This document shows positions 53,261 through 63,000 of a stretch of 64,000 nt of DNA, one piece after another. A model generated the notes under the pieces. The model had not been told where the DNA came from. It saw only the letters and a list, made by a program, of their open reading frames with translations, and did no database searches. Both the position numbers and the translations under genes were made by a program. This stretch comes from Verrucomicrobiales bacterium (lineage in GTDB: Bacteria > Verrucomicrobiota > Verrucomicrobiia > Verrucomicrobiales > DEV007), in contig JARGPJ010000010.1 in assembly GCA_029212615.1 (NCBI GenBank), positions 55,248 to 119,247 on the forward strand, given 5' to 3'. Within the stretch, counting starts at the first letter, position 1; every line of letters starts with the position of its first letter.

Positions 53261-56200
53261 TCAGTTAACTGGATAAAAGCGCTCGAAAGCGGTTCCGAAG
53301 ACCCGGTAGCTCGAGTAACGGTTCGTTCCGGGATCATAGACATAGTATGTCAGTCCGATTCCGCCCACGCCAATCCTGCCACGACGGCGTCGGCTCACTT
53401 CCTCCTCGTCACGCTCCTCCTCGGAGTAGGAATTTCTTCGTTTTCCGAACATGTCATCGAGACGGTTCTCAATTTTCATGGCCCCGGCTTCCTCTGAGTC
53501 GACTTCGTCCGTCTCATAGAGAGCGAGCGAGCCGAAGATCGAATCCGATTGCCCCGTCTCTTCATCTTCGAGGAACTGACGATAACGCGTAAACGAATCA
53601 TACTGGTCGCCGAAGACGAAATTGATGAATTGAAAGGCCGGGTAAGTCGGCGGCACAGGAGCCGGAGGACCGGGCACCGCGGCCGTCTCCACCGTTTCGA
53701 CGGCGTCATAATAGATCGTGTAGAGACCGGCGCCACTCACTCCGTTTCCTCCGCGATACAAGGTCGCCGAGGAACCGAGTGCTCCGGCACTCAAGGTCGT
53801 GAGATTCTCCAGGCCACCGGGAGTTGAGACCTCGGCAATCGATCCGCCCTGATCTCCGCTGGCATCCGTTGGGAACACCCCGGCTGTCCCGAGATCGTTC
53901 GCTTCGGCGATTCCCGCGTCGTCCCACCAAAGGTCCGGCGTGAGGTAGACCTCATCATCCCTTCCCGTGGTTTCCGAGCCGGTTCCATCAAATCCCGCAA
54001 AATTACCCGGGGCGACCGTGAAGCCGATCACACTTTCATTCAGCCTCGTATCTGCACTCATTTTGTTCAGACGACGTTCCGGAATGTAAAACTCGAGCTG
54101 CTCAGATCCATTCGTCCCTGAAGCAAAGACGGTGTCACTGTCGCCGACACTGTTTGTCGTGAGAACACCACCTCCTCCATAAAACGGGTTATTCCGACTC
54201 ACCGCAACCTGCAGTGTTCCGGTGGTCTGCTGAGTGGAGGTCAATGGATCAGCATGGCCGACGAGCACATCAGTAAAGGTGGCGTCATCCCCCACCGCGA
54301 TGACAATATCTCCATCACGATCACCGATGCCCTCTCCATAAAAGACAGCTTCTCCGGTGCCGGGGTCAACGACACGGTCTCCGTGTCCAATCATGGTGTA
54401 GTTATTCAATCCTGTCGTTGAAACAACGGCCAACTCACCGCCTTCAGCCACCAGGTCATTTCCAACCAGCACCGTGATATCCCCCTCGAGATCGCCTCCG
54501 ATCCCGGGGCCGCCATGTCCGATCTGCGTGAACGCGCCCAATATAGGAGCCATGTCCTCATCGTAAGTTTTACCACCCGTCATCGTGAGATTTCGATCCA
54601 CCACGACGGTGATGTCACCGCTGGAATTGGCATTCACCACAGCGTCAGTACGGCCGCCGCTGGCATTAGATCTCTCGTTCTCAACACTGAAGTGACCGAT
54701 CTTAGCAAAGGCGAAAACGGAAGCAATATTCTCCCCGTCCGCACCGGCCACCCCGTTATTGACCTGAGAGTAGGCGTTGGGGTCAAGTTCGTTTGAGTTC
54801 ACCGGTTCACCAAAAACAGAAAGCCGGTCCTGCCCTTCAAGATTCAGGTCTCTCCCCGCATACACTTGAATCTCACCGGAAGAACCCGCATCGACGCCGT
54901 AGCCGCCGTTGCCGATCGCTGCAAACGCACCGACCACCGAGATCGGCAAATCCGTCGCATTCTCAGTCAAGACCCAGGGACGAGTCCCCGCGATCAGGTT
55001 GATATCTCTGCCGACGTTCACCGTGATATCACCGTCAAAACCAGCGGGCTGACCATCCTTCCGGATATTACCGGAATTACCATCATTATCGCTGGTTCCG
55101 TGACCAAGCTGGGCAGAGGAGCCCCGGTAACCGTCGCCGCCCAGAATGTTGAGATCGGTCGCGGCATCCAGCGTGATATCAGAGGAAGCAGCGATACCAT
55201 TGACGTCACTACCATCACTCACGACGACAACACCGGTTGCCCCGAGAACGGAACCGTGCCCAATCGCAACCGGGTTCAACTGGCTGGCATCCCCGATGAA
55301 AGCGCCGACCCCCCCGTCAGCCTCGCTATCGAAAGTGGTCGAACGATTTGGATTCCCATAAGCATCCGCCGCACTGGCATCAAGGCTGACAGATCCGGCA
55401 CTGAAAATCGAAATATCGCCGGCAAGAAAGAGCCCATTCCCCCCTGTGATCGATTGATCCAAGCTGAGTGCGCCTGATCCGGCAATGTCCACACCGAGAC
55501 CATGACCGATGCGTGTCCAGCGCTGACTCCCGTTTCCATTCTCCAGGGTGATATCCCCGCCGAAGGCATTCACCTCGATGTCGCCAATCTTATGACGAAA
55601 CGCAAAGTTGGGATTGTTCACCCGCAGCGCATCCGTATTGATTCCGCCATGACCAATCTGCGTGTAGGCGTCATCGACAAGCGTCAACCCCTCTCCGTTG
55701 TTATTAGGGTCTGCATTGCTTGCGACCTGATTGGCATTCTCTCTCACCCCTTGCCCCTTATGATTGAGAAGGATATCACCATCGGTGGAAGTGACACTGA
55801 TATTGGCCGTGTTTCCACTGATCTCAATCGCATCCGGATCATCCTTGTCGCTGAAAGTCCGGGTGACCTCCGTCTCGGTCACCGTTGTCGTAACATCCGT
55901 CTCAAACTTGTCTCCGGCTAAATCCAGCGTATCCGCAATAAAATTCTCGTCCCGGGTAAAACTTCCACCCACTTGACCCCAATCGCGATATCCCTGATGA
56001 CCGATTTTCGCGAAGGTCTGATTCTCACCACCGGCAGTCGCGGTGATGTCATCTCCGGCGACAACATCGATATCCCCGAAGAAACCGAGAAATCCGCTGA
56101 AGTAACCACCATGACCCACCATCGCGAAATTACGACCGTATGGATTCTGCTGCGTATTGTTGTTGGTGTTCTGCCTCACCCCAGTGAAGTCGATCAACCC

Positions 56201-59200
56201 GCCACCGATAATCGTAAGCGCACCACCGGTGGTAATGGAAACATCTCCAGCAATAACACCGGAAGTCTCGAAGTCTGCCAGTGAGGTTCCGCCATGCCCG
56301 ATTTGGGCGATGTCCCGGTTCCCGTTTCCGGCGATAACGGAAGTGTCTCCGGATGCTTCCACTTCAATATCCCCCGTGATCGTCAAAAAGGTTAAGGAGC
56401 GGTTAACTCCCGAGCCAGCGGTGGACTGAGCGAGATGCTCACTCTCAGAATCCGTATTCGTGATCCTGAGGATGACGCGCTCCAGGCCATTGTCATTCGT
56501 GGAAACCTCACCGTCCCTCGGAAGACGCTCTGTCACGACCTCTTCGGACGACCCGCCGTGACCGATCCTCGCGAAGCGGTTATCCCGATAGGTTTCAAGC
56601 CCGTCTTCAGGGATACCCAAATTAAACTCATCTTCTGCTGCGGTCGGCGTGTCGTAGGCCTTCACGTAGATATCTCCGCTGTTTGCTTTCACGGAAATGT
56701 CCCCATGGAACCCGTTGATGGTACTGCCGCCGACATCTTCCACTTCCACGGTTCCCCCGGCAAACAGAGCATCACGGCGGAGGTTAATGAGATCGAAATC
56801 ATCAATGCTCCGAAAAAACCGGATCTGAGAATCTTCGACATCACTTGGGTTCCAATAGTGATAAGTCGCGATATTGTGCCCGATCGAAGCAAACATACGC
56901 GAATTACTACCCGCTCTGACAGTCACATCGCCATCGGCCTCAACATCGATATCACCGTAGTACTGACCAAACTGCCCCAGGCCACCGTGCCCGATCATGG
57001 AGGCGGCTCCGGTGCCGGCCTGATTGCTTTCAGGGTTCGTTTTAGCCACGCCTGAGCTGACCCGCTGAATCCCCGAAACAATAACGGAGCCTCCATCATT
57101 CACCGTGGCGGAAACAGTCGCAGCGCCCGTCGCCCCATCAGACGAAAAGCTCACCCCCTCGGCGGCATTCACACCCGCGAGAACATTGATGCCCCCATAG
57201 ACAGGCGCTAATCGCGCAATCGAGGTTGAGGAGCGATTTTGCATGGCGCCGTTCTGAGACACGGCACGAGCCGTCGTTCCGAGATCATTCGTCATCACAC
57301 CGCCATTCCTGTCAGCACGATCCTCGAGGGATCCCGCTGAATCACCTCCGTGACCGATCTGAGCCCCACTGTTGTTGGAACCACCGCCAAGAACTAAGAT
57401 ATCACCTGTCGCGATCACATTGATGTTCGCATAATCGGTGGCAGATCCCGCCCCCATTTCAGGACGATTTCCTCCGATGTCTGCAGCGGCCCCGGCATAG
57501 CGATTCTCTACCACAGACTCTTCATGAATCTGCTGCCACCACCAGTTGCCGGTACGGGAACTGTTGTAGTGATTGGCGTAGGGAATGAACGTGTCAGTAT
57601 CAATCTCTCCATCCACAATCGCGTAAACACCATCCGGAATCCCGTCACCATCAATATCAGCCTCCTGATTGGAAACGATGCCGTCAGTACTGTCCCCGAT
57701 CACGCCGACGACGACCGCTTCGGTTGAACCCGTCAGGGCGGTCGTGACATTCAGGTCATAATCAGAACCTGTCTGGTTAAAGCGAGCCGCAAAAACCCCT
57801 CCCGAATCCCGGAATCCGACCTGTGCATACCGGCTTTCACTACCGGTATCCGAGGCAGTCACCGCGATGACACTGGCGGCGAGATTGGTATTCCCGTATC
57901 GCGAACCCACTTCGACGTGTCGAGTCATCTGGGAACTTCCAACAAATATGGATCCGCCATTCTGGCCGAAATCACCGCTCCCAAGATAACTTTGAAAAGC
58001 ACTTTCAATCGCGGAGACATTTGAAATCTCGCTCACCCCTCCCACCGGATCCGAAAAACCGATCCCATCAAAAATACCACCAGCTTCAAAGTCCGACTCA
58101 AGTCCCGTCCATCCTGCGATCAGGTTGACCGAGCCGCCTCCTGATGTCCGAATGTGATTATTGATAAAGATAGAGCCACCCGCAAACGCACCGAAAGAAG
58201 CATTCGAATTTGTCCACTGTATCGAAAGGTTCCTCGGATGATTGGGATCATCGTAATCATAGATCCCACCATCAATCGTCCCGCCGAAAACAGCTCCCCC
58301 GGCCTGCTGGCCCGTGAGATCAATATCCTCAAAAGTGATATTAGAGCCGACCCCTTCCGTCAGGAGAAGCACTGAAGTACCGTTCTGCAGGGTGTCATTA
58401 ATCGTCGCCACCTCGATCTCATTGATCCCCCCGGCACCGTTGAAATATCCCACCGTGAGTGAGCCCGGATCGAATAGAACCGTTCCCGCTTCACCATTGA
58501 CGGCGTTCGCTCTGAAGGTGCCGCCCAACGCGAGACCGACTTTACCGGAAACTTCGACAAGACCACCATCCCCCTGGATACCACTGGCGGAGGCACTGAC
58601 ATCCCCGTAAAAGAGGGTGTCGTTATTTGCCCAAACCACCACTGAACCGGCATCGCCGTGACTGGAATCGGCGGTTAAACTGGCACCGTTCCCGACTCGT
58701 GTATTGGTTGCTTCACGAAGATCACCATCAGCCCCCTGGAACTCGCCACCGACACGGAGACGACCACCTTCTGAAAAACCATCGACAGACAAGCTGGCAT
58801 CTTCAACCACCACCACTTCATCACCGGTGATTTCAACGACCCCGCCGTCACCGAGAGACGACGTTGCGGAAACAGTACCGGCGACCGAAATTTCTTCGAC
58901 CGCATCCATCGCGACACTGCCGCCACCGGTCACTCCGTTCGCGCTGACGACGGAATCGGCGGCCTGGGAAACATTTCTTCCCACGACTTCCACTGATCCA
59001 CCGACACTGGAGCCGTTTACATTGACGAGACCACCAACGGCCACGTCACCGCTCTCCGAAACGATTTCGACATCGCCACCGGTCCCACCGCGGGTCGCGT
59101 AGACCTGTGAAGTCGAGCCGAGGTTGATGTTCGAACTTCCGCCGCTGGCCTGCAGTCGCACGCGACCGTTCGAGCGGGTCGCCCCGCTTGCCCTTACCAT

Positions 59201-59959
59201 CCCGGTGTTGTTGATCGCGAGGGCGTAGACGTTACCGTGAGCTTTCATCTCCACCGCCGTGCCGTTGATATCACCGGCGTTATTGATGCCTGTCCCCGTA
59301 TAGTCCGATGCTCCCTGAACGGTAATCTGAGCACCACCGGCACCCTGCTCGAGAAGAATGTCGCCGCCGGAACCGAGGGCAACGGTGCCGTTCATCGCAC
59401 CGATCTGGCCCTGGTTATCGACAAAGCCACCGAGAAGAACGACATCACCCCCTGCTGAAGTGATCGTTCCGAAGTTGGAAACCCCGGTGGTGCTGTTGCC
59501 GTAAAAACGGGAGGGTCCGCCGTCGATGAAATCCTGATCATCAATATCGAGAGTCGAGAGAATCGCATTCCCGCCCACATCAATCACCCCGGAGCTTCCG
59601 ATCACGATACCGTTGGGGTTGACCACAAAAACATTTCCGTTCCCCTGAAGAGCACCGTGAATCTGGGAGATATTGCCCCCCGTGACGCGGTTGAGCACCG
59701 AGGCGCTCGAATTAGGCTGTACAAACTGAGTTAACTCATCGGCCCCGATCGAAAAATCGGCCCAGTTAATAATCGCCGTCTGCGTCTGCTGACTGATCTT
59801 CAAATGTTTCGCACTCACCTGATTGATGAGAGCCTGGCCGTGAACAACGGTCCCGCCACTGGGATTCGCCTGCAGCGGCGAATCGAGAAAGGCGAAGGCC
59901 GGGATAAGCAGGGAAAGCACCCATCGCTGGGAGCGCTTTCCGAAGAGAGTTGATTTCAT
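53261..59959 (-). CDS. TpsA exoprotein 1, filamentous-haemagglutinin type with I-G-H-G-G repeats
   Basis: This 2232-residue protein has a signal peptide (about 1-31) and a TPS domain (about 32-150, with INWADFSIG and the NPNGI loop at 114-118), which is the targeting domain recognised by TpsB. A beta-helix body follows in which I-G-H-G-G or close variants recur about 17 times between G-D-I-x-V strands. The C-terminal 250 residues hold GLYTIYY, a charged linker and the tail signature YYVYDPxTNRYSSYRVFG. It should be a secreted or surface-bound filament acting in adhesion or contact. The upstream gene encodes a paralogue 64 bases away. Confidence 0.85.
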   Translation of the reverse strand: MKSTLFGKRSQRWVLSLLIPAFAFLDSPLQANPSGGTVVHGQALINQVSAKHLKISQQTQTAIINWADFSIGADELTQFVQPNSSASVLNRVTGGNISQIHGALQGNGNVFVVNPNGIVIGSSGVIDVGGNAILSTLDIDDQDFIDGGPSRFYGNSTTGVSNFGTITSAGGDVVLLGGFVDNQGQIGAMNGTVALGSGGDILLEQGAGGAQITVQGASDYTGTGINNAGDINGTAVEMKAHGNVYALAINNTGMVRASGATRSNGRVRLQASGGSSNINLGSTSQVYATRGGTGGDVEIVSESGDVAVGGLVNVNGSSVGGSVEVVGRNVSQAADSVVSANGVTGGGSVAMDAVEEISVAGTVSATSSLGDGGVVEITGDEVVVVEDASLSVDGFSEGGRLRVGGEFQGADGDLREATNTRVGNGASLTADSSHGDAGSVVVWANNDTLFYGDVSASASGIQGDGGLVEVSGKVGLALGGTFRANAVNGEAGTVLFDPGSLTVGYFNGAGGINEIEVATINDTLQNGTSVLLLTEGVGSNITFEDIDLTGQQAGGAVFGGTIDGGIYDYDDPNHPRNLSIQWTNSNASFGAFAGGSIFINNHIRTSGGGSVNLIAGWTGLESDFEAGGIFDGIGFSDPVGGVSEISNVSAIESAFQSYLGSGDFGQNGGSIFVGSSQMTRHVEVGSRYGNTNLAASVIAVTASDTGSESRYAQVGFRDSGGVFAARFNQTGSDYDLNVTTALTGSTEAVVVGVIGDSTDGIVSNQEADIDGDGIPDGVYAIVDGEIDTDTFIPYANHYNSSRTGNWWWQQIHEESVVENRYAGAAADIGGNRPEMGAGSATDYANINVIATGDILVLGGGSNNSGAQIGHGGDSAGSLEDRADRNGGVMTNDLGTTARAVSQNGAMQNRSSTSIARLAPVYGGINVLAGVNAAEGVSFSSDGATGAATVSATVNDGGSVIVSGIQRVSSGVAKTNPESNQAGTGAASMIGHGGLGQFGQYYGDIDVEADGDVTVRAGSNSRMFASIGHNIATYHYWNPSDVEDSQIRFFRSIDDFDLINLRRDALFAGGTVEVEDVGGSTINGFHGDISVKANSGDIYVKAYDTPTAAEDEFNLGIPEDGLETYRDNRFARIGHGGSSEEVVTERLPRDGEVSTNDNGLERVILRITNTDSESEHLAQSTAGSGVNRSLTFLTITGDIEVEASGDTSVIAGNGNRDIAQIGHGGTSLADFETSGVIAGDVSITTGGALTIIGGGLIDFTGVRQNTNNNTQQNPYGRNFAMVGHGGYFSGFLGFFGDIDVVAGDDITATAGGENQTFAKIGHQGYRDWGQVGGSFTRDENFIADTLDLAGDKFETDVTTTVTETEVTRTFSDKDDPDAIEISGNTANISVTSTDGDILLNHKGQGVRENANQVASNADPNNNGEGLTLVDDAYTQIGHGGINTDALRVNNPNFAFRHKIGDIEVNAFGGDITLENGNGSQRWTRIGHGLGVDIAGSGALSLDQSITGGNGLFLAGDISIFSAGSVSLDASAADAYGNPNRSTTFDSEADGGVGAFIGDASQLNPVAIGHGSVLGATGVVVVSDGSDVNGIAASSDITLDAATDLNILGGDGYRGSSAQLGHGTSDNDGNSGNIRKDGQPAGFDGDITVNVGRDINLIAGTRPWVLTENATDLPISVVGAFAAIGNGGYGVDAGSSGEIQVYAGRDLNLEGQDRLSVFGEPVNSNELDPNAYSQVNNGVAGADGENIASVFAFAKIGHFSVENERSNASGGRTDAVVNANSSGDITVVVDRNLTMTGGKTYDEDMAPILGAFTQIGHGGPGIGGDLEGDITVLVGNDLVAEGGELAVVSTTGLNNYTMIGHGDRVVDPGTGEAVFYGEGIGDRDGDIVIAVGDDATFTDVLVGHADPLTSTQQTTGTLQVAVSRNNPFYGGGGVLTTNSVGDSDTVFASGTNGSEQLEFYIPERRLNKMSADTRLNESVIGFTVAPGNFAGFDGTGSETTGRDDEVYLTPDLWWDDAGIAEANDLGTAGVFPTDASGDQGGSIAEVSTPGGLENLTTLSAGALGSSATLYRGGNGVSGAGLYTIYYDAVETVETAAVPGPPAPVPPTYPAFQFINFVFGDQYDSFTRYRQFLEDEETGQSDSIFGSLALYETDEVDSEEAGAMKIENRLDDMFGKRRNSYSEEERDEEEVSRRRRGRIGVGGIGLTYYVYDPGTNRYSSYRVFGTAFERFYPVN
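53294..53347 (-). other. C-terminal tail signature of TpsA 1
   Basis: Encodes YYVYDPGTNRYSSYRVFG, ten residues before the stop. The tail of TpsA 2 differs at one position of 18, although the sequences before it (apart from a charged RRR-type patch) are poorly conserved. Confidence 0.75.
54250..57365 (-). repeat. I-G-H-G-G repeat region of TpsA 1
   Basis: About 17 motifs of the form A-x-I-G-H-G-G, with variants such as IGHQG, VGHGG, IGNGG and VGHAD, at irregular spacing of roughly 45-90 residues. Each follows a G-D-I-x-V beta strand pair and a variable loop. Confidence 0.8.
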
Positions 59960-60023
59960 AACAGGAAAAAGGGGTTAAGTGACTGGAATCTACTTAATAT
60001 TGTCGCGAAACACTTCAGCGTGA

Positions 60024-63000
60024 CTACTGCGCGGTTGAAAGACTCGTTTGTGGCACACCGAAGACACGGTAACTGGAGTAGCGGTTCGTTGCCGGATCGT
60101 AGACGTAATAACTTGCGCCGCCACGACCGGCTTGACGGGCCGCGAAGGCCTTGCGCCGTTCGAGTTCTTCATCCCGCTCCTGCTCGATCACGGAAGGATC
60201 GTCAGCAATATCCCCGCTCTTCCGGCTGCCTAAATTGGCATCGAGGACTTCTTCCAGGAACCAGTTGCCGGCTGCGGGATCCGACTCATCCTCGAGCACG
60301 TCACCCAACCCGAAGGAAAAGAGCTGCCCGTCGTAACCATCGAAACCGTAGAACAATTCGCCCCGGTCATAGACCTCAAACTGATCGGAACCGAAATAAG
60401 GCAGGAAATCGAAGGGTGTCACCGGGGACACGCCGCCGCCACCGCCACCGCCGCCGATAACGTTGTTCGTCGCATCCGCATAATAAATCGTATAGAACCC
60501 GAAGACACTTGTCTCATAGACGCCTTCCGGGGTGAAATCTCCGGAAGGAAGTCCATCGGCATCGTAGCTGAAGGTGAACTCGGTCGCGAGCTGCTCGTCG
60601 GCACGCGTCCCGCTCGGCTCGGGGGTCCTCGTATAAGCTCCCATTGCGACAATAGAAGGATCATTAAAAATCGTTCCCGCCTCGATCGCATTGTTTGCCA
60701 CCGTAGGGAGATAGAAGCGCAACTCCCCATTCAGACCGAAGCCTGAGCTCGTGATCACCGTCTCATTCCCCGCGACATCCGTTCCGAGGATGAGATCACC
60801 GGAATTGCCAGTGGGATCATTTCGTCCCACCGCAATATAAGTATCGCCACTGGTAGAGCTGGCAAAAGTATCACCATCCGTAGGATCGGCGTGACCGATC
60901 ATCCCGCCTTCACTGGTGAGGTCGTTTCCGGCTTTCACAAAGATGTCACCGTTCCACGTCCCGGTGCTGGCACTGCGGCCAACACTATCGGTGTCACCGT
61001 GTCCGATCTTGGCGTAATTCCTGATCGCAACGATGCTGGACCCATCAGCCGCCTCAATCACATCACCGGCTGTGTTCACATGATCGACATCATCCGTCAC
61101 CGTGATTCCCGTGGTCGATTTTAACAGGATATTACGACCGGCCGTCACATCAATGGTTCCGGAAAAATCACCATCCGCATTGTTGAGAGAACCGTGCCCG
61201 ATGTGGGAATAGGAGTCCTGGTATCCCTGACCGCCCTGAACAGTCAGATCAAGCGCCGCGGTGACCGTGATATCAGCATCGATATCCGAAATCCTGTTCC
61301 CTATTCCATGGCCGATCTGGGTGAAAAGACTTTGAGTGGAGTTGACGCTGCCGACATTGGTTCCGTCACCACCAGTCATCGTGATCGATCCCCCTGAAGT
61401 AACCTCAATCGCTCCCGTCACAAAGTTCGTCACCCCATTCTTCCCGGCTTGAAAGCCGCCGTGCCCAATTCTTGCCGGCTCACGATAGGCCTGACCGCCT
61501 TTGAGAGTGATATCACCCCCGGCATCCACCACAATCTCACCATGATGCTCAGATTCGAAGTCATTCCCGCCGTGTCCAATCTGAGCGTAATTATATTGAA
61601 TCTGATCGTCGTTTCCAGCGGGCTGTGGATTGTCATCCTGATTAACCCCACCGGCGGTGATGTTAATATCGCCCTCGGCGACAACCGTGATATCACCCAA
61701 ATTCTGAGTACCATCAGCGGGGTCCCGATTGTTATTCGCATCGCCACGTCCACCGTGCCCGATCATCGCAAAATTATCCGATCCGCGGATACTGACCGCC
61801 GGAATCGCCGGATCTCCACTCCCCGCGTCATAAGCGGTTGCCTGATCACTCCTGAATCCGCCGAGCTCCTGCATCGCCGTGACCTCAACATCGCCTCCTG
61901 AGCTCACCGTGATATTTGAATTGGTGATCGCTGCGTCAAGATCTTCCCTCCCGGCGAATGACGCCATATTATTCGTGATCACGCCAAAACCGACTCCCTC
62001 GCGGTTTCCGTTATCCTGAATAAACACGCTGGAAGTATCCGCAGCCCCGAAGAGGTGCGAAATCAATCCGCCGTGCCCAACCATGGCATAGCTCTGATTC
62101 CCCGTCTGATTTCCGTTATAATTGGTTCCGTTGTAGACCTCAAACCCGCCATTACCAGCTTCGATCGAGAAATCTCCTCCCGCTTCTACCTGAATCTCAC
62201 CATAGTGATCCCCGGAACTTCGGATACCGCCATGTCCAATCTGCGTGAAATTATTATCACCCGCATTACTCTGATCTCCGTCCGCCGAGGTGAACATACC
62301 GGGATCTTCAGGGCTTGCCTGCATCGTGATGGAGCCACCTACCTCCATCGAGATATTCCCGTGATGCCCCCTTAGTTCTTCGTCAATGAGGACCCCATCA
62401 ACAATCCCTGAGGCAACCCTGTTGATACCGCCATGACCCACCATGGAATAAGCGCTGCCATCACCACTGCCGCTATACATCTCAAAATCGCCACCCACAG
62501 TCACATAGATATTCCCTGACAAGGTAGCGTGCGCATTCCGTTGATTGTATTTCAGCTGCTCACTCACATCGGCTCCGCTGCTGTTATTGCGACCGTCATT
62601 GTACCCACCATGACCGATCTGGACGTACGACCCGCCGTCGCCTCCGTGCATCTCCAGGGAACCACCGACATCGACCATGATATTCCCTGAAAAGGCACCC
62701 GCGGTCCGGTTGCCACCGTGACCAATCTGGTAGGGGGAACTGTCATTGTTCCTGTTATAGGTCGACAGAACATCTCTCATCATGGAAAAATCCCCGCCGA
62801 CCGTGACCTCAACATTACCGTAGTGATTACCATGACTCCGGTTGCCACCATGACCAATCTGGCCGCCCGCATTATTACCGCCCCCAACGTTCCACTCGAA
62901 ATCGCCACCCACATTCACAATCACGTCGCCGCTGTGACCGGGAAGATCCAGGTTCATGCTCAGCGACTCGGAGTCACTGCCCGCATTCGCGGTGGAGACA

